Assembly (NCBI GenBank): GCA_022511055.1
Contig: JAFLSH010000067.1
Span: 1-12,069, forward strand
Reading direction: 5' to 3'
DNA: 12,069 bases
Source: Prevotella sp.
Lineage (GTDB): Bacteria > Bacteroidota > Bacteroidia > Bacteroidales > Bacteroidaceae
The translations under genes were made by a program, and so were the position numbers. A model generated the notes under the pieces. It did no database searches. It saw nothing but the letters and a program-made list of their open reading frames with translations, and was not told where the DNA came from. Every line of letters begins with the position of its first letter. Position 1 is the first letter of the stretch. Positions 1-6,997 of the stretch are shown here, piece by piece.

Positions 1-611
1 TCGTAGCTCTTGCTGATGTCGCCGATGGCCTGGAGATTCTGGTTGCCGCTGAGTGCCGCGAGTGTCTGCAGCATGGTGAGCAGCTTCGAGGCTTCGAAGA
101 GCAGGCCGATGCCGTTGGCGTTCTTCTTGGCGTAGCAGTTCAGGGTTATCAGCAGACCCTGCATGGTCACCTTATAGTCCTTCTCGTCGAAGGTCCACTT
201 GCCGCTGAGCTGCTTGCCGCTGAAGGCGGCGGAGTAGGTGCCGTCTTCGTTGAACGTCACGTAGGTGTTGGCGCTGCTGATGCCAATCTGCTGGTAGTAG
301 GGCTGCACTTTCTCCTTGATTTCCGCAGCCATCACCTCGCCGCCAGCCTTGGCCAGCAGCTGGTCGCTGGTGAAGGCGCAGCCGGGGCTGGTGTAGCGCC
401 ACGTGCCAATGAGGCTCTGCCGGGTCAGCTTCTGCGCGCCAATCACGCTGGTGATGACATTGCCGATGGTCGAGCCGCTGGCTGCGGTGCCGAGAATGCC
501 GCCCAGAACGCTGCCAGACGAAGATGAGGAACTGCCGGCGGTGCCGGGCATGCCGCAGCTGGCGAGCAGTGCTGCCAGAAGAATGGCGAGGGGGTAATTT
601 CTTTTCTTCAT
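1..611 (-). CDS. DUF4923 family lipoprotein, 3' end cut by the window edge
   Basis: The reading frame opens at 611 and is still open at base 1, giving 203 complete residues. It starts M-K-K-R-N, has a hydrophobic stretch and a lipobox LLAS|C with Cys19 as the lipidated residue, so it should be a signal peptidase II lipoprotein. A Ser/Gly-rich linker (about 25-32) follows. A lipocalin-like start LIGTWRYTSPGCAF, then LLAKAGGEVMAAEI and a TYVTFNEDGTYSA beta segment, match my memory of the Bacteroidales DUF4923 family, whose members are about 200-220 residues; little is therefore missing. Function is unknown. Its ATG overlaps the TGA of the upstream lyase gene (ATGA at 608-611), which suggests translational coupling and last place in the operon. 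The family name rests on recalled motifs; the lipoprotein call is seen directly. Confidence 0.85.
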   Translation of the reverse strand, partial: MKKRNYPLAILLAALLASCGMPGTAGSSSSSSGSVLGGILGTAASGSTIGNVITSVIGAQKLTRQSLIGTWRYTSPGCAFTSDQLLAKAGGEVMAAEIKEKVQPYYQQIGISSANTYVTFNEDGTYSAAFSGKQLSGKWTFDEKDYKVTMQGLLITLNCYAKKNANGIGLLFEASKLLTMLQTLAALSGNQNLQAIGDISKSY

Positions 612-3600
612 TTTCTGTTAGTATTTGTTGGGGTTAATAAAACTTCCTGCATGTAGATGGCATCGAGGCTCCACAGCGCCGCATCGTTGGTCGACAGCCC
701 CTGCCACTCGTCGATGGGGGCTGCCACGGCCGGGCCGTCAAGGCGGGTGATGCTGAAGCGGGGCGCGGCGGCGTGTTCTATGCGCCCCCACAGGTCGGCC
801 CATGCCTCGGCCGTCAGCCGGGGGTCGCGTGTCTGCCATGCGCCGTAGGCCATGAGCCGGCGTACGGGGAATCGGTTGCCTGATATGTCGCGCGCCCGCT
901 GCTTGTAGTTGATGGCCAGGTCGAGCCACGCCTTGCGGAACGCGGGGCCGGCCAGCGGCAGCAGCTCGTTCATGACCTCGAAGCCGCCCATGATGGTGGC
1001 CAGGTGGTTGGTAGACAGGCGGTCGGCCGGGCCCTCGTAGGTGATGCGCCCCGTGTCGGGGTAGTAGCCCAGCGCCTTGTTGCCGGTGAAGAATCCGTTG
1101 GGCATGGCGGCAATGCTCTCCATGCCAGTCACTATCTTGTCGCGATACTTGCGGTTGCCGGTGCGCTCCCACTCCGTCAGCCAGTTGCCGGCGTAGGCCA
1201 GCCAGTCGGGCCCCAGCCGCAGGCGGGCGGGCGCCGTGCAGGGGAACTGCTCGCGCGGCTCGGCCAGGCGCATGGGGTCGAGGTGGTAGAGCAGTGTGTC
1301 GGCATCGGTCTGCGCCTGCATCAAGTCGCCGGTGCGCTCGTCGCACGTCAGGTAGTAGTAGAAGCGCAGAAAGGCCGACTGCGAGATGCGCGCCTCCTTG
1401 GCGCCGCAGCCCCAGTGGCTCACGTTGTGGCGGGAGCCCAGCGGGGCAAGCGGCCCGAGGTGGTAGGTGTCAACCTCGGCGTTGTGGCGGGTCATGGCCT
1501 CGGCCATGCGCCACACATCGGCGCGCCCCGTGCGCAGAAATGAGTACCAGAGCCACATCGGGGTGGCCAGCTCGGTGTTGTCCCAGGCATAACCGCCCAC
1601 GTCGTAGCGCCACGAGTGGCGCTCGGGGGTGTAGGCGTGCATCAGGTCGCCGTAGTTCCAGAAGCCGTACCACTTGTGCTGCTCAATGGCATCGCGGTAG
1701 AAGTCGAGATACTGCGCCAGCCGCTGCTCCACAGCCGCCTCGTCTGCCGAAGGCTCGGCGGGGGGCAGGCTCCACAGGCCGAAGGCCCGCTTGCGGTGCA
1801 GGTATTCGGGGGTGGGCAGCAGCCGCGGCTCGTCGGCCAGCTCGCCGGCCTCGGCACTCAGCGCATCGCGGCTGGGCAGGCCGGCATGCGGCACGAGCCA
1901 GAGCGTGGTGGTGCGGGCAATGCCGTAGGGCGTACTCAGCCCCTCCTGCACGTCTTCGTAGCTGGCCAGCAGACCGTGGGGCACGGTGTCGTAGTGGCAC
2001 AGGTCCATGGGCTCTGCCTCGGGGCTCCACAGGTACATGGTGAGCAGCGCCTCGCTGCTGCGGGCGCGGTCAACCTGTATGGTCGAGGGATAGGATTGCC
2101 AGAAGTCTTTCACTGACACACTGAGCCCGCCGCCGGTGTCGCCCACAAAGACATGGCCCGGCGAGCGGCGGCCCGTGAAAGTGCCAATCCACGGCGAGCC
2201 GCCGGTGGCGCGCTTGCGCACGGAGAAGCTGTTGTCGGTCAGCTGAGAGAGGCGGAACCCATCCCACGCCGCCAGCTCGTCAATCGTCTGGCGGTCGCGC
2301 TCGGGCAGGTCGGCATAGCGTGCCACGCGCCTACCCTGCTGCTGCGCCTGCAAGGCAGAGAGCGGCCGGCGGCTGTCGAGGGGCTGCACGGGCTCGGCCC
2401 ATATCCCCCCGTCGTCGGTGGCAAAGGCAATGTGGCGGTTGTAAACCTCCTGTCGCATGGGCACGGCAAAGCGAATGCCGAGCGAGGTGAGCTTGTCGTG
2501 CTGCGCCTCGCCATCGTAGACAAACGAGTGTACCAGCTTGATGCGCTCAGAGCCCTTCCAGAAGTACAGGCGGAGACAGAAGGGCAGCCAGCGGCGGCCT
2601 TCGGCCGACTGGTGCAGCCCCTCTATCCTGACCACGGCCGATGCGCTGCCGTGGCGCTCCAGGGTGACCGCCGAGACACGCGAAGTGAGCGTGTCGGTGG
2701 CGCAAGTGGCCGTCAGCCAGGCGGCACTGCCCACGCGGGTGCCGTCAATCAGCAGACTGTCCATCAGGTGGCGGCCCTGCCGGCGCGGCAGGTAGGCTTG
2801 CAGCCGGCCCGTGCTGACTATCAGCTGCTGGTCGGTCTGCCTGATGTCCATCGTGTGCGGCCGGGTCTTCGGTTTCCCGGGCAGGCTGATGGCAAGGTCG
2901 GCGGCCGGGTCGGCCATCATGGCAACACCAGCCCATTTCACCGAGCCATCAGGCCATCGGGCGTTGACCCAGGTGTCGATTTCATCGGTGCTGAACACAT
3001 CGGTCAGCTCGCCCTCGGCAAACGGTATGCCGAAGGTCACGGGAACGGCGGCCTGCGGCGCACTGCCCACCCAGCTAAGCGGCACACCCGGCTGCGCGGC
3101 AGGGGCGTTCACGGCATAGCTGCGGAAGTTGGTGATGCGGGTACGCGAGAGCGTGGTGCGGAAGCCAAACCAGCCCTCACGGAGCGGCTCGGGGTCGAGA
3201 TAGCTGACAATGGGCTGGCCGTCGACCCACATCCGGGTGCGGCCGCCGGCCGTCTGCAGCTTCACGTGATACCAGTGGTTGGGCTTGAGCAGATGAGACT
3301 CATCGGTGTATTCGGTCAGAATGGCGGGGCGGCGCGCCTCGTCGTCGACCCCCGCCGCATCGCCCGTGTAGCGGCGGAAGCGCGTGGTCGTGTTGTAGTT
3401 GCCGCCGTAGCCCAGGTAGTACATCTGCAGCGTGTAGCACCGCGTGAAGATGCCGTTGCGCCAGCCGAGGCGCTTCCAGATGTCGCCGGCCTCAGGGTCG
3501 CTGGCCAGCCAGAAGCAGTTCATGTCGCTCAGGCGGTCGGTGCTGTCGCTGACCACCACCTGCACGTCATACTCCACGGCGCAGTCGGCCTTCAGCTTCT

Positions 3601-3793
3601 CGCGCCGCCAGAGTGTCAGCCCCTTCGGGGCAACCAGCTCACAGGTGTCGCCGCGGAAACTCACCCGATAGTCGGGCGATTCCGATTCCACGCGCCACCA
3701 CTTCTGGAACTCGCGGCTGTTGAGCGCAGACTGCGGGCGCGCCATGGCGGCCACGGTCAGCAGTACGATAAGCAAGATGTTTCGTTGAGCCAT
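608..3793 (-). CDS. Secreted DUF6250 + PcRGLX/YetA-like protein, candidate rhamnogalacturonan exo-lyase (PL26-like)
   Basis: The protein has 1061 residues. Residues 1-19 form a hydrophobic signal peptide. Residues 32-228 resemble DUF6250, a concanavalin-like beta-sandwich: DMNCFWLASDP near 90, LGYGGNYNTTTRFRRY near 127, HWYHVKL near 173 and GWFGFRTTLSRTRITNF near 207. A RIFT-barrel start follows at 247-290 (AVPVTFGIPFAEGEL, then WPDGSVKWAG), typical of the PcRGLX/YetA family. A central beta-sandwich covers roughly 320-630. An alpha/alpha toroid covers 660-1055, with YGFWNYGD (709-716), DVGGYAWDNTE (731-741) and SRHNVSHWGCG (787-797). The fungal family member PcRGLX is a rhamnogalacturonan exo-lyase (PL26). 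I infer a similar unsaturated-disaccharide-releasing activity on RG-I in the periplasm or at the surface; another uronic-acid polymer is possible. It lies 43 bp after rnhB and overlaps the DUF4923 gene by 4 bp. Confidence 0.82.
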   Translation of the reverse strand: MAQRNILLIVLLTVAAMARPQSALNSREFQKWWRVESESPDYRVSFRGDTCELVAPKGLTLWRREKLKADCAVEYDVQVVVSDSTDRLSDMNCFWLASDPEAGDIWKRLGWRNGIFTRCYTLQMYYLGYGGNYNTTTRFRRYTGDAAGVDDEARRPAILTEYTDESHLLKPNHWYHVKLQTAGGRTRMWVDGQPIVSYLDPEPLREGWFGFRTTLSRTRITNFRSYAVNAPAAQPGVPLSWVGSAPQAAVPVTFGIPFAEGELTDVFSTDEIDTWVNARWPDGSVKWAGVAMMADPAADLAISLPGKPKTRPHTMDIRQTDQQLIVSTGRLQAYLPRRQGRHLMDSLLIDGTRVGSAAWLTATCATDTLTSRVSAVTLERHGSASAVVRIEGLHQSAEGRRWLPFCLRLYFWKGSERIKLVHSFVYDGEAQHDKLTSLGIRFAVPMRQEVYNRHIAFATDDGGIWAEPVQPLDSRRPLSALQAQQQGRRVARYADLPERDRQTIDELAAWDGFRLSQLTDNSFSVRKRATGGSPWIGTFTGRRSPGHVFVGDTGGGLSVSVKDFWQSYPSTIQVDRARSSEALLTMYLWSPEAEPMDLCHYDTVPHGLLASYEDVQEGLSTPYGIARTTTLWLVPHAGLPSRDALSAEAGELADEPRLLPTPEYLHRKRAFGLWSLPPAEPSADEAAVEQRLAQYLDFYRDAIEQHKWYGFWNYGDLMHAYTPERHSWRYDVGGYAWDNTELATPMWLWYSFLRTGRADVWRMAEAMTRHNAEVDTYHLGPLAPLGSRHNVSHWGCGAKEARISQSAFLRFYYYLTCDERTGDLMQAQTDADTLLYHLDPMRLAEPREQFPCTAPARLRLGPDWLAYAGNWLTEWERTGNRKYRDKIVTGMESIAAMPNGFFTGNKALGYYPDTGRITYEGPADRLSTNHLATIMGGFEVMNELLPLAGPAFRKAWLDLAINYKQRARDISGNRFPVRRLMAYGAWQTRDPRLTAEAWADLWGRIEHAAAPRFSITRLDGPAVAAPIDEWQGLSTNDAALWSLDAIYMQEVLLTPTNTNRK

Positions 3794-3836
3794 AGGGCAA
3801 TGTCATTTGTGTTGGAAATGTTTGTCGTGCGTATTG

Positions 3837-4454
3837 TTAATCCCCAAAGTCAAGGCTCAGCTGCCCGTCGCCCAGCAGATTGTAGCTCTTGCGGTGGTAG
3901 GGCGTAATGCCGTGCAGGCGTATGGCCTCGCGGTGCTTCCGCGTGGGGTAGCCCTTGTTGCTGCGCCAGTCGTACTGGGGGTATTCCTCGGCCAGCCGGT
4001 TCATGTAGTCATCGCGGTAGGTCTTGGCCAGGATACTGGCCGCCGCTATCGACAGATATTTGCCGTCACCCTTCACAATGGTGGTGTAGGGCAGGTCGCG
4101 GTAGGGCTTGAAGCGGTTGCCGTCTACGATAACGGCCTCGGGAGCCGGCTGCCGCTGGGCCAGCTGCTCGAGCGCGCGGTGCATGGCCAGGATAGAGGCG
4201 TTCAGAATGTTGATGGTGTCAATCTCTTCCGGCGTAACCACGCCCACGGCCCAGCTCAGGGCATCGCGCTCAATGATGGCGCGCAGTTCGTAGCGCTTCC
4301 GCTCAGAGAGCTGCTTCGAGTCGTTGAGCAGGGCGTTCTCATAATTGGCAGGCAGTATCACCGCCGCAGCGAAGACACTGCCCGCCAGGCAACCGCGGCC
4401 GGCCTCATCGCAGCCGGCCTCGGTCAAGTTGTCGTAATAGTGGCTTTTCAGCAT
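3837..4454 (-). CDS. rnhB: Ribonuclease HII
   Basis: This 205-residue cytoplasmic protein cuts the RNA strand of RNA-DNA hybrids and 5' of single ribonucleotides left in DNA, starting ribonucleotide excision repair. The signature CDEAGRGCLAG (15-25) carries acidic residues D16 and E17 and the Gly-Arg-Gly loop that senses the RNA-DNA junction. NDSKQLS (44-50), VDGN (110-113, D111) and KGDGKYLSIAAASILAK (128-144, D130) complete the usual DEDD metal site. The C-terminal RSNKGYPTRKHREAI and HRKSYNLL segments are also typical. Length is normal for bacterial RNase HII. It sits 12 bp after the XylE-type symporter and 43 bp before the lyase, so it is probably transcribed with carbohydrate genes. The ATG at 4454 leaves only ten residues before the conserved LTEAGCDE segment, so it is the natural start. 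Confidence 0.97.
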   Translation of the reverse strand: MLKSHYYDNLTEAGCDEAGRGCLAGSVFAAAVILPANYENALLNDSKQLSERKRYELRAIIERDALSWAVGVVTPEEIDTINILNASILAMHRALEQLAQRQPAPEAVIVDGNRFKPYRDLPYTTIVKGDGKYLSIAAASILAKTYRDDYMNRLAEEYPQYDWRSNKGYPTRKHREAIRLHGITPYHRKSYNLLGDGQLSLDFGD

Positions 4455-4466
4455 TCCCGCTCGCTG

Positions 4467-5933
4467 TTACGCCTTCTTCCACAGGCGGGTCATGTCTTCG
4501 AGCGTCTTGCCCTTCGTCTCGGGCACGAGCTTCCAGACAAACACGGCTGCCACCACGCAGATGATGCCGTAGAGGCCGTAGGTAAACCAGTGGCCGAAGT
4601 CATCGCCCTCGGTCAAGTGCATGTTGAACATCGGCACGAAGGTAGAGCTGACAATGAAGTTGAATATCCACTGGAACGCCACGGCAATGGCCACGGCAGC
4701 ACCGCGGATGGTGTTGGGGAAAATCTCGGCAATGAGTACCCAGCAGATGGGGCCCCACGAGAACATGAACGAGGCGGCGTAGACCATGATAGAGGCGGCG
4801 GTCACCAGCTCCATGCCGGCCTTGCCGAAGGTCAGCGCCACGCCGAAGGCACCAATGGCCATGCCCAGCGAGCCGTAGATGAGCAGCGGCTTGCGGCCCA
4901 GCTTCTCAACGGTGAAGATGGCCACCAGGGTGAACAGGATATTGACTACGCCCATGAACACAGTAACCACCATCGGGTTTTCCATGCCCATGTCGCCGAA
5001 GATGCGCGGTGCGTAGTAGAGTACGGCGTTGATGCCCACGGCCTGCTGGAACACAGAGAGCATAATGCCCACGAAAATACACATCCAGCCGTAGGTCATG
5101 AGCTTCTCGGTCTTCACCACCATGGTGTCCTTGATGTCTTGCAGTATCTGGGCGGCCTTGCTGCTGCCGTTAATCTTCGAGAGAATGCCGAGTGCCTTCT
5201 GGTCTTGGCCGATGCTCACCAGATAGCGCGGAGTTTCGGGCACAAAGCAGATGAGCAGGGCGAAGAGACCTGCGGGCAGCGCCTCGCTACCGAACATGTA
5301 GCGCCAGCCCGTGGTAACAGTCCACTGGGCGGCGGGGTTGATGGCGGCAAGACCCTTGCCCATCTCCTCAACCAGCGGCTGAATGTGGTCGCCAAGGATA
5401 AAGAAGTTGACAAAATAGACCACCAGCTGACCGAAGATAATGGCAAACTGGTTCCAGGAAACCAGCATGCCGCGGATGTTCGAAGGAGCTACCTCGCCAA
5501 TGTACATCGGGCAGATGGCAGAGGCCAGACCTACGCCAATACCGCCAATGACACGGTAGATGTTGAACACAATGAGCAGCGAGTAGAGGGGCTGGCCGTA
5601 CTCAAAGAACAGGAACTCAGGATTCATCGACCCCAGAGCCGACACGAAGAACAGCAGGCCGGCAATAATGAGTGACTTCTTGCGCCCCAGCCGCGTGGCC
5701 AGCAGGCCAGAGATGGCCGAGCCGATGATACAGCCGATGAGGGCCGAAGCCGAAGTGAAGCCGTGCCACCCATCCGTGTAGGCGAAGTCCTTGGCTTCCA
5801 TGAAAAATGCCTGGAGACCCTTCTCGGCACCAGAGATGACTGCAGTGTCATAGCCGAAGAGCAGTCCACCCAGCACGGCCACCATCACAATGGAAATGAG
5901 ATAGCCGCGGCTACCTTGTTCTGTTTGATTCAT
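4467..5933 (-). CDS. xylE: XylE-type sugar:H+ symporter (major facilitator superfamily)
   Basis: This 488-residue inner-membrane protein has about twelve membrane helices and should import xylose, or a related hexose, with protons. It keeps the sugar-porter motifs: LLFGYDTAVISG (24-35), RLGRKKS (81-87), VPETPRYL (231-238), EKLGRKPL (343-350) and VPETKGKTLEDM (470-481). It aligns readily from memory with Escherichia coli XylE. The residues that contact sugar in that structure appear conserved: F26, Q162, Q296, Q297, N302, Y306, G394, W398, Q421 and W422 here, for E. coli F24, Q168, Q288, Q289, N294, Y298, G388, W392, Q415 and W416. Compared with E. coli it has an insertion around 180-205 before the TGWRYMF segment. 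It is the first gene of the xylE-rnhB-lyase-DUF4923 unit and has its own -7 element and a palindrome upstream. Glucose or galactose specificity is not excluded. Confidence 0.93.
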   Translation of the reverse strand: MNQTEQGSRGYLISIVMVAVLGGLLFGYDTAVISGAEKGLQAFFMEAKDFAYTDGWHGFTSASALIGCIIGSAISGLLATRLGRKKSLIIAGLLFFVSALGSMNPEFLFFEYGQPLYSLLIVFNIYRVIGGIGVGLASAICPMYIGEVAPSNIRGMLVSWNQFAIIFGQLVVYFVNFFILGDHIQPLVEEMGKGLAAINPAAQWTVTTGWRYMFGSEALPAGLFALLICFVPETPRYLVSIGQDQKALGILSKINGSSKAAQILQDIKDTMVVKTEKLMTYGWMCIFVGIMLSVFQQAVGINAVLYYAPRIFGDMGMENPMVVTVFMGVVNILFTLVAIFTVEKLGRKPLLIYGSLGMAIGAFGVALTFGKAGMELVTAASIMVYAASFMFSWGPICWVLIAEIFPNTIRGAAVAIAVAFQWIFNFIVSSTFVPMFNMHLTEGDDFGHWFTYGLYGIICVVAAVFVWKLVPETKGKTLEDMTRLWKKA

Positions 5934-5980
5934 AGTTGTTTCGTTTTTGTTATTAATAATTGATAATTGCTTCTAAGTTG

Positions 5981-5988
5981 CAAAGTTA
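5981..5988 (-). promoter_or_regulatory. -7 element of the xylE operon promoter
   Basis: Read on the minus strand this is TAACTTTG, an exact match to the Bacteroidetes TAnnTTTG element, 47 bp upstream of the xylE ATG. The usual -33 TTTG is missing at 19-21 bp. The nearest TTG (6013-6015 as CAA on the plus strand) lies 24 bp away, inside a palindrome. The weak -33 suggests that the promoter needs an activator. Confidence 0.6.
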
Positions 5989-6002
5989 TTCATTTTCTTT
6001 CA

Positions 6003-6019
6003 CACATTGGCACAATGTG
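6003..6019. promoter_or_regulatory. Perfect 17-bp palindrome over the -33 region of xylE, candidate operator
   Basis: CACATTG-gca-CAATGTG has perfect 7-bp arms around a 3-bp centre. A second palindrome, GCACA-a-TGTGC (6010-6020), overlaps its right half. It sits 14-31 bp upstream of the -7 element, where a dimeric regulator would block or help the sigma factor. On the plus strand the inverted repeat is followed by CGGC and seven T, which could form an intrinsic terminator, but no plus-strand gene precedes it, so an operator is the better reading. Confidence 0.45.
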
Positions 6020-6045
6020 CGGCTTTTTTTACTAAAAATAACAAA

Positions 6046-6098
6046 ATGGCGCACTTGGGGGCGCAAAACAACGCATTTCGGTGGCAAACGTGGCGCAC
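6046..6098. repeat. Cluster of 9-bp direct repeats related to GTGGCGCAC upstream of xylE
   Basis: Three related 9-mers lie in the same orientation: ATGGCGCAC (6046-6054), GTGGCAAAC (6081-6089) and GTGGCGCAC (6090-6098), the last two directly adjacent. The core GGCGCA also occurs at 6060-6065. The cluster fills the space between the regulator's stop codon and the xylE palindrome. Repeated half-sites on one face could bind an activator, but this is only inferred from the pattern. Confidence 0.35.
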
Positions 6099-6102
6099 AA
6101 AA

Positions 6103-6831
6103 TCAGAGCGAGGCGATATACTCATCCCAGTCGGCCGCCCCACCCTTGCCAAAGTTCTTCTGGCAGAGCCGCGAGCGGATAGAGGCTACGTTCTGCTTGC
6201 TGGTGCAGAGTATGGTGGCCATCTGCGTGGGTGGTACTTCGGCCTTGACCAGCAGGCAGACATTTCGCTCCATCTCGTTCATGGCCTTCAGACTGGCTAA
6301 CTTCGCGAAAAATTTCGGATAATCTTCGTCTATCGTGTCCTTCAACAGCTGCCACTGCTCGGCAGTCAGCATTTTGTCTGCCTGTCTGACTTCTTCGTAA
6401 ATCTCACGGTGGTGAACACGCCCAACGGTAAATGACAGACAGGCCAATGCCGCACCAACCATGGCGGCAAGGGCGGCCAAGCTCTCACGGAAGATGTTGG
6501 CGCTGCTCGTCTCCGTGGTGGCTATCCAGTAGACATAGCCGCAGCAGCCCGCAAAATAGGTTGCGGCGCAAACCTTGGCGGCTATCCGCTTGTGGCTGGG
6601 GGCGCGCCCAACGCCCCAGACCACGGTGAAATAGCCGAAAATGCCGCTCAGCATGATGTAGAGATAGGCTAAAGTCAGCGGCATGTGGTCTCGGCGGAAT
6701 ATCCATAGGGCTGACCTGATGCCCAGATTGACACGGTAGAGTATAAATGCCGTCAACAGCGTTGTTAATATAAGAGTTAGCCACTTCAGGCAGTGCTTTA
6801 CGCTCAATAGTATGGGGTTTTTCATTCTCAT
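6103..6831 (-). CDS. Membrane-anchored helix-turn-helix protein, probable transcription regulator
   Basis: With the start at 6831 the product has 242 residues. Hydrophobic stretches near 17-34, 51-73, 84-104 and 116-137 suggest four membrane helices with both ends in the cytoplasm. A soluble, charged region follows. The end (about 171-242) reads FFAKLASLKAMNEMERNVCLL, then PTQMATILCTSKQNVASIRSRL and QKNFG; this resembles the LuxR-like helix-turn-helix at the C terminus of many Bacteroidales regulators. The frame also extends upstream to an ATG at 6933, but a strong promoter (6860-6891) lies inside that extension and the extra residues show no recognisable domain, so ATG 6831 (or 6825) is preferred. 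It lies between the pectate lyase/GH3 unit and the xylE unit and may regulate either. Ligand and targets are unknown. Confidence 0.7.
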   Translation of the reverse strand: MRMKNPILLSVKHCLKWLTLILTTLLTAFILYRVNLGIRSALWIFRRDHMPLTLAYLYIMLSGIFGYFTVVWGVGRAPSHKRIAAKVCAATYFAGCCGYVYWIATTETSSANIFRESLAALAAMVGAALACLSFTVGRVHHREIYEEVRQADKMLTAEQWQLLKDTIDEDYPKFFAKLASLKAMNEMERNVCLLVKAEVPPTQMATILCTSKQNVASIRSRLCQKNFGKGGAADWDEYIASL

Positions 6832-6859
6832 TTTGGTTTTTGTAGTTATAAAGCGGCTG

Positions 6860-6891
6860 CAAAAGTAGGCAAAAGCGGCGAGAATGCCAAA
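6860..6891 (-). promoter_or_regulatory. Promoter of the membrane-bound regulator gene
   Basis: On the minus strand TTTG (6888-6891) and TACTTTTG (6860-6867) match the Bacteroidetes -33 and -7 elements and are 20 bp apart, the expected spacing. Transcription should start about 20 bp before the ATG at 6831, giving a short leader. Confidence 0.65.
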
Positions 6892-6915
6892 AAACGGAGT
6901 ACGCATTGAATACGC

Positions 6916-6956
6916 AATCCGCATTTTGCCCATTTGAACGGGGAAAAATGCGGATT
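6916..6956 (-). terminator. 12-bp inverted repeat after the pectate lyase gene, possible terminator
   Basis: AATCCGCATTTT (6916-6927) and AAAATGCGGATT (6945-6956) are perfect complements. CCC (6929-6931) and GGG (6941-6943) can extend the stem inward past one mismatch, leaving a 9-nt loop. It lies 41 bp past the pectate lyase stop and just upstream of the regulator's promoter, so it could end the GH3-lyase transcript. There is no U-run right after it, so a regulator binding site for the regulator gene is an alternative. Confidence 0.5.
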
Positions 6957-6979
6957 TTGCGCTTAGTTATTAACCGTAT

Positions 6980-6995
6980 GGCGGGAGTTTCCGCC
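6980..6995 (-). terminator. Short GC hairpin immediately after the pectate lyase stop
   Basis: GGCGG (6980-6984) pairs with CCGCC (6991-6995) around a 6-nt loop, starting 2 bp past the TAG at 6998-7000. On the minus strand it is followed by an AT-rich stretch but not a true U-run. It may stabilise the 3' end or act with the larger downstream hairpin. Confidence 0.4.
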
Positions 6996-6997
6996 CA

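Noticed and set aside
2153..3907. A long open frame on the plus strand (584 residues) antisense to the exo-lyase
   Set aside because: Antisense to a well-supported gene, with no recognisable motif or promoter.
3807..5675. A long open frame on the plus strand (622 residues) antisense to rnhB and the symporter
   Set aside because: It spans two genes with strong conserved motifs and the gap between them, and is rich in His, Gly and Val without a recognisable domain; it is a by-product of base composition.
6003..6029. Intrinsic terminator on the plus strand (inverted repeat followed by seven T)
   Set aside because: No plus-strand gene precedes it, and its position over the -33 region of xylE makes an operator more likely.
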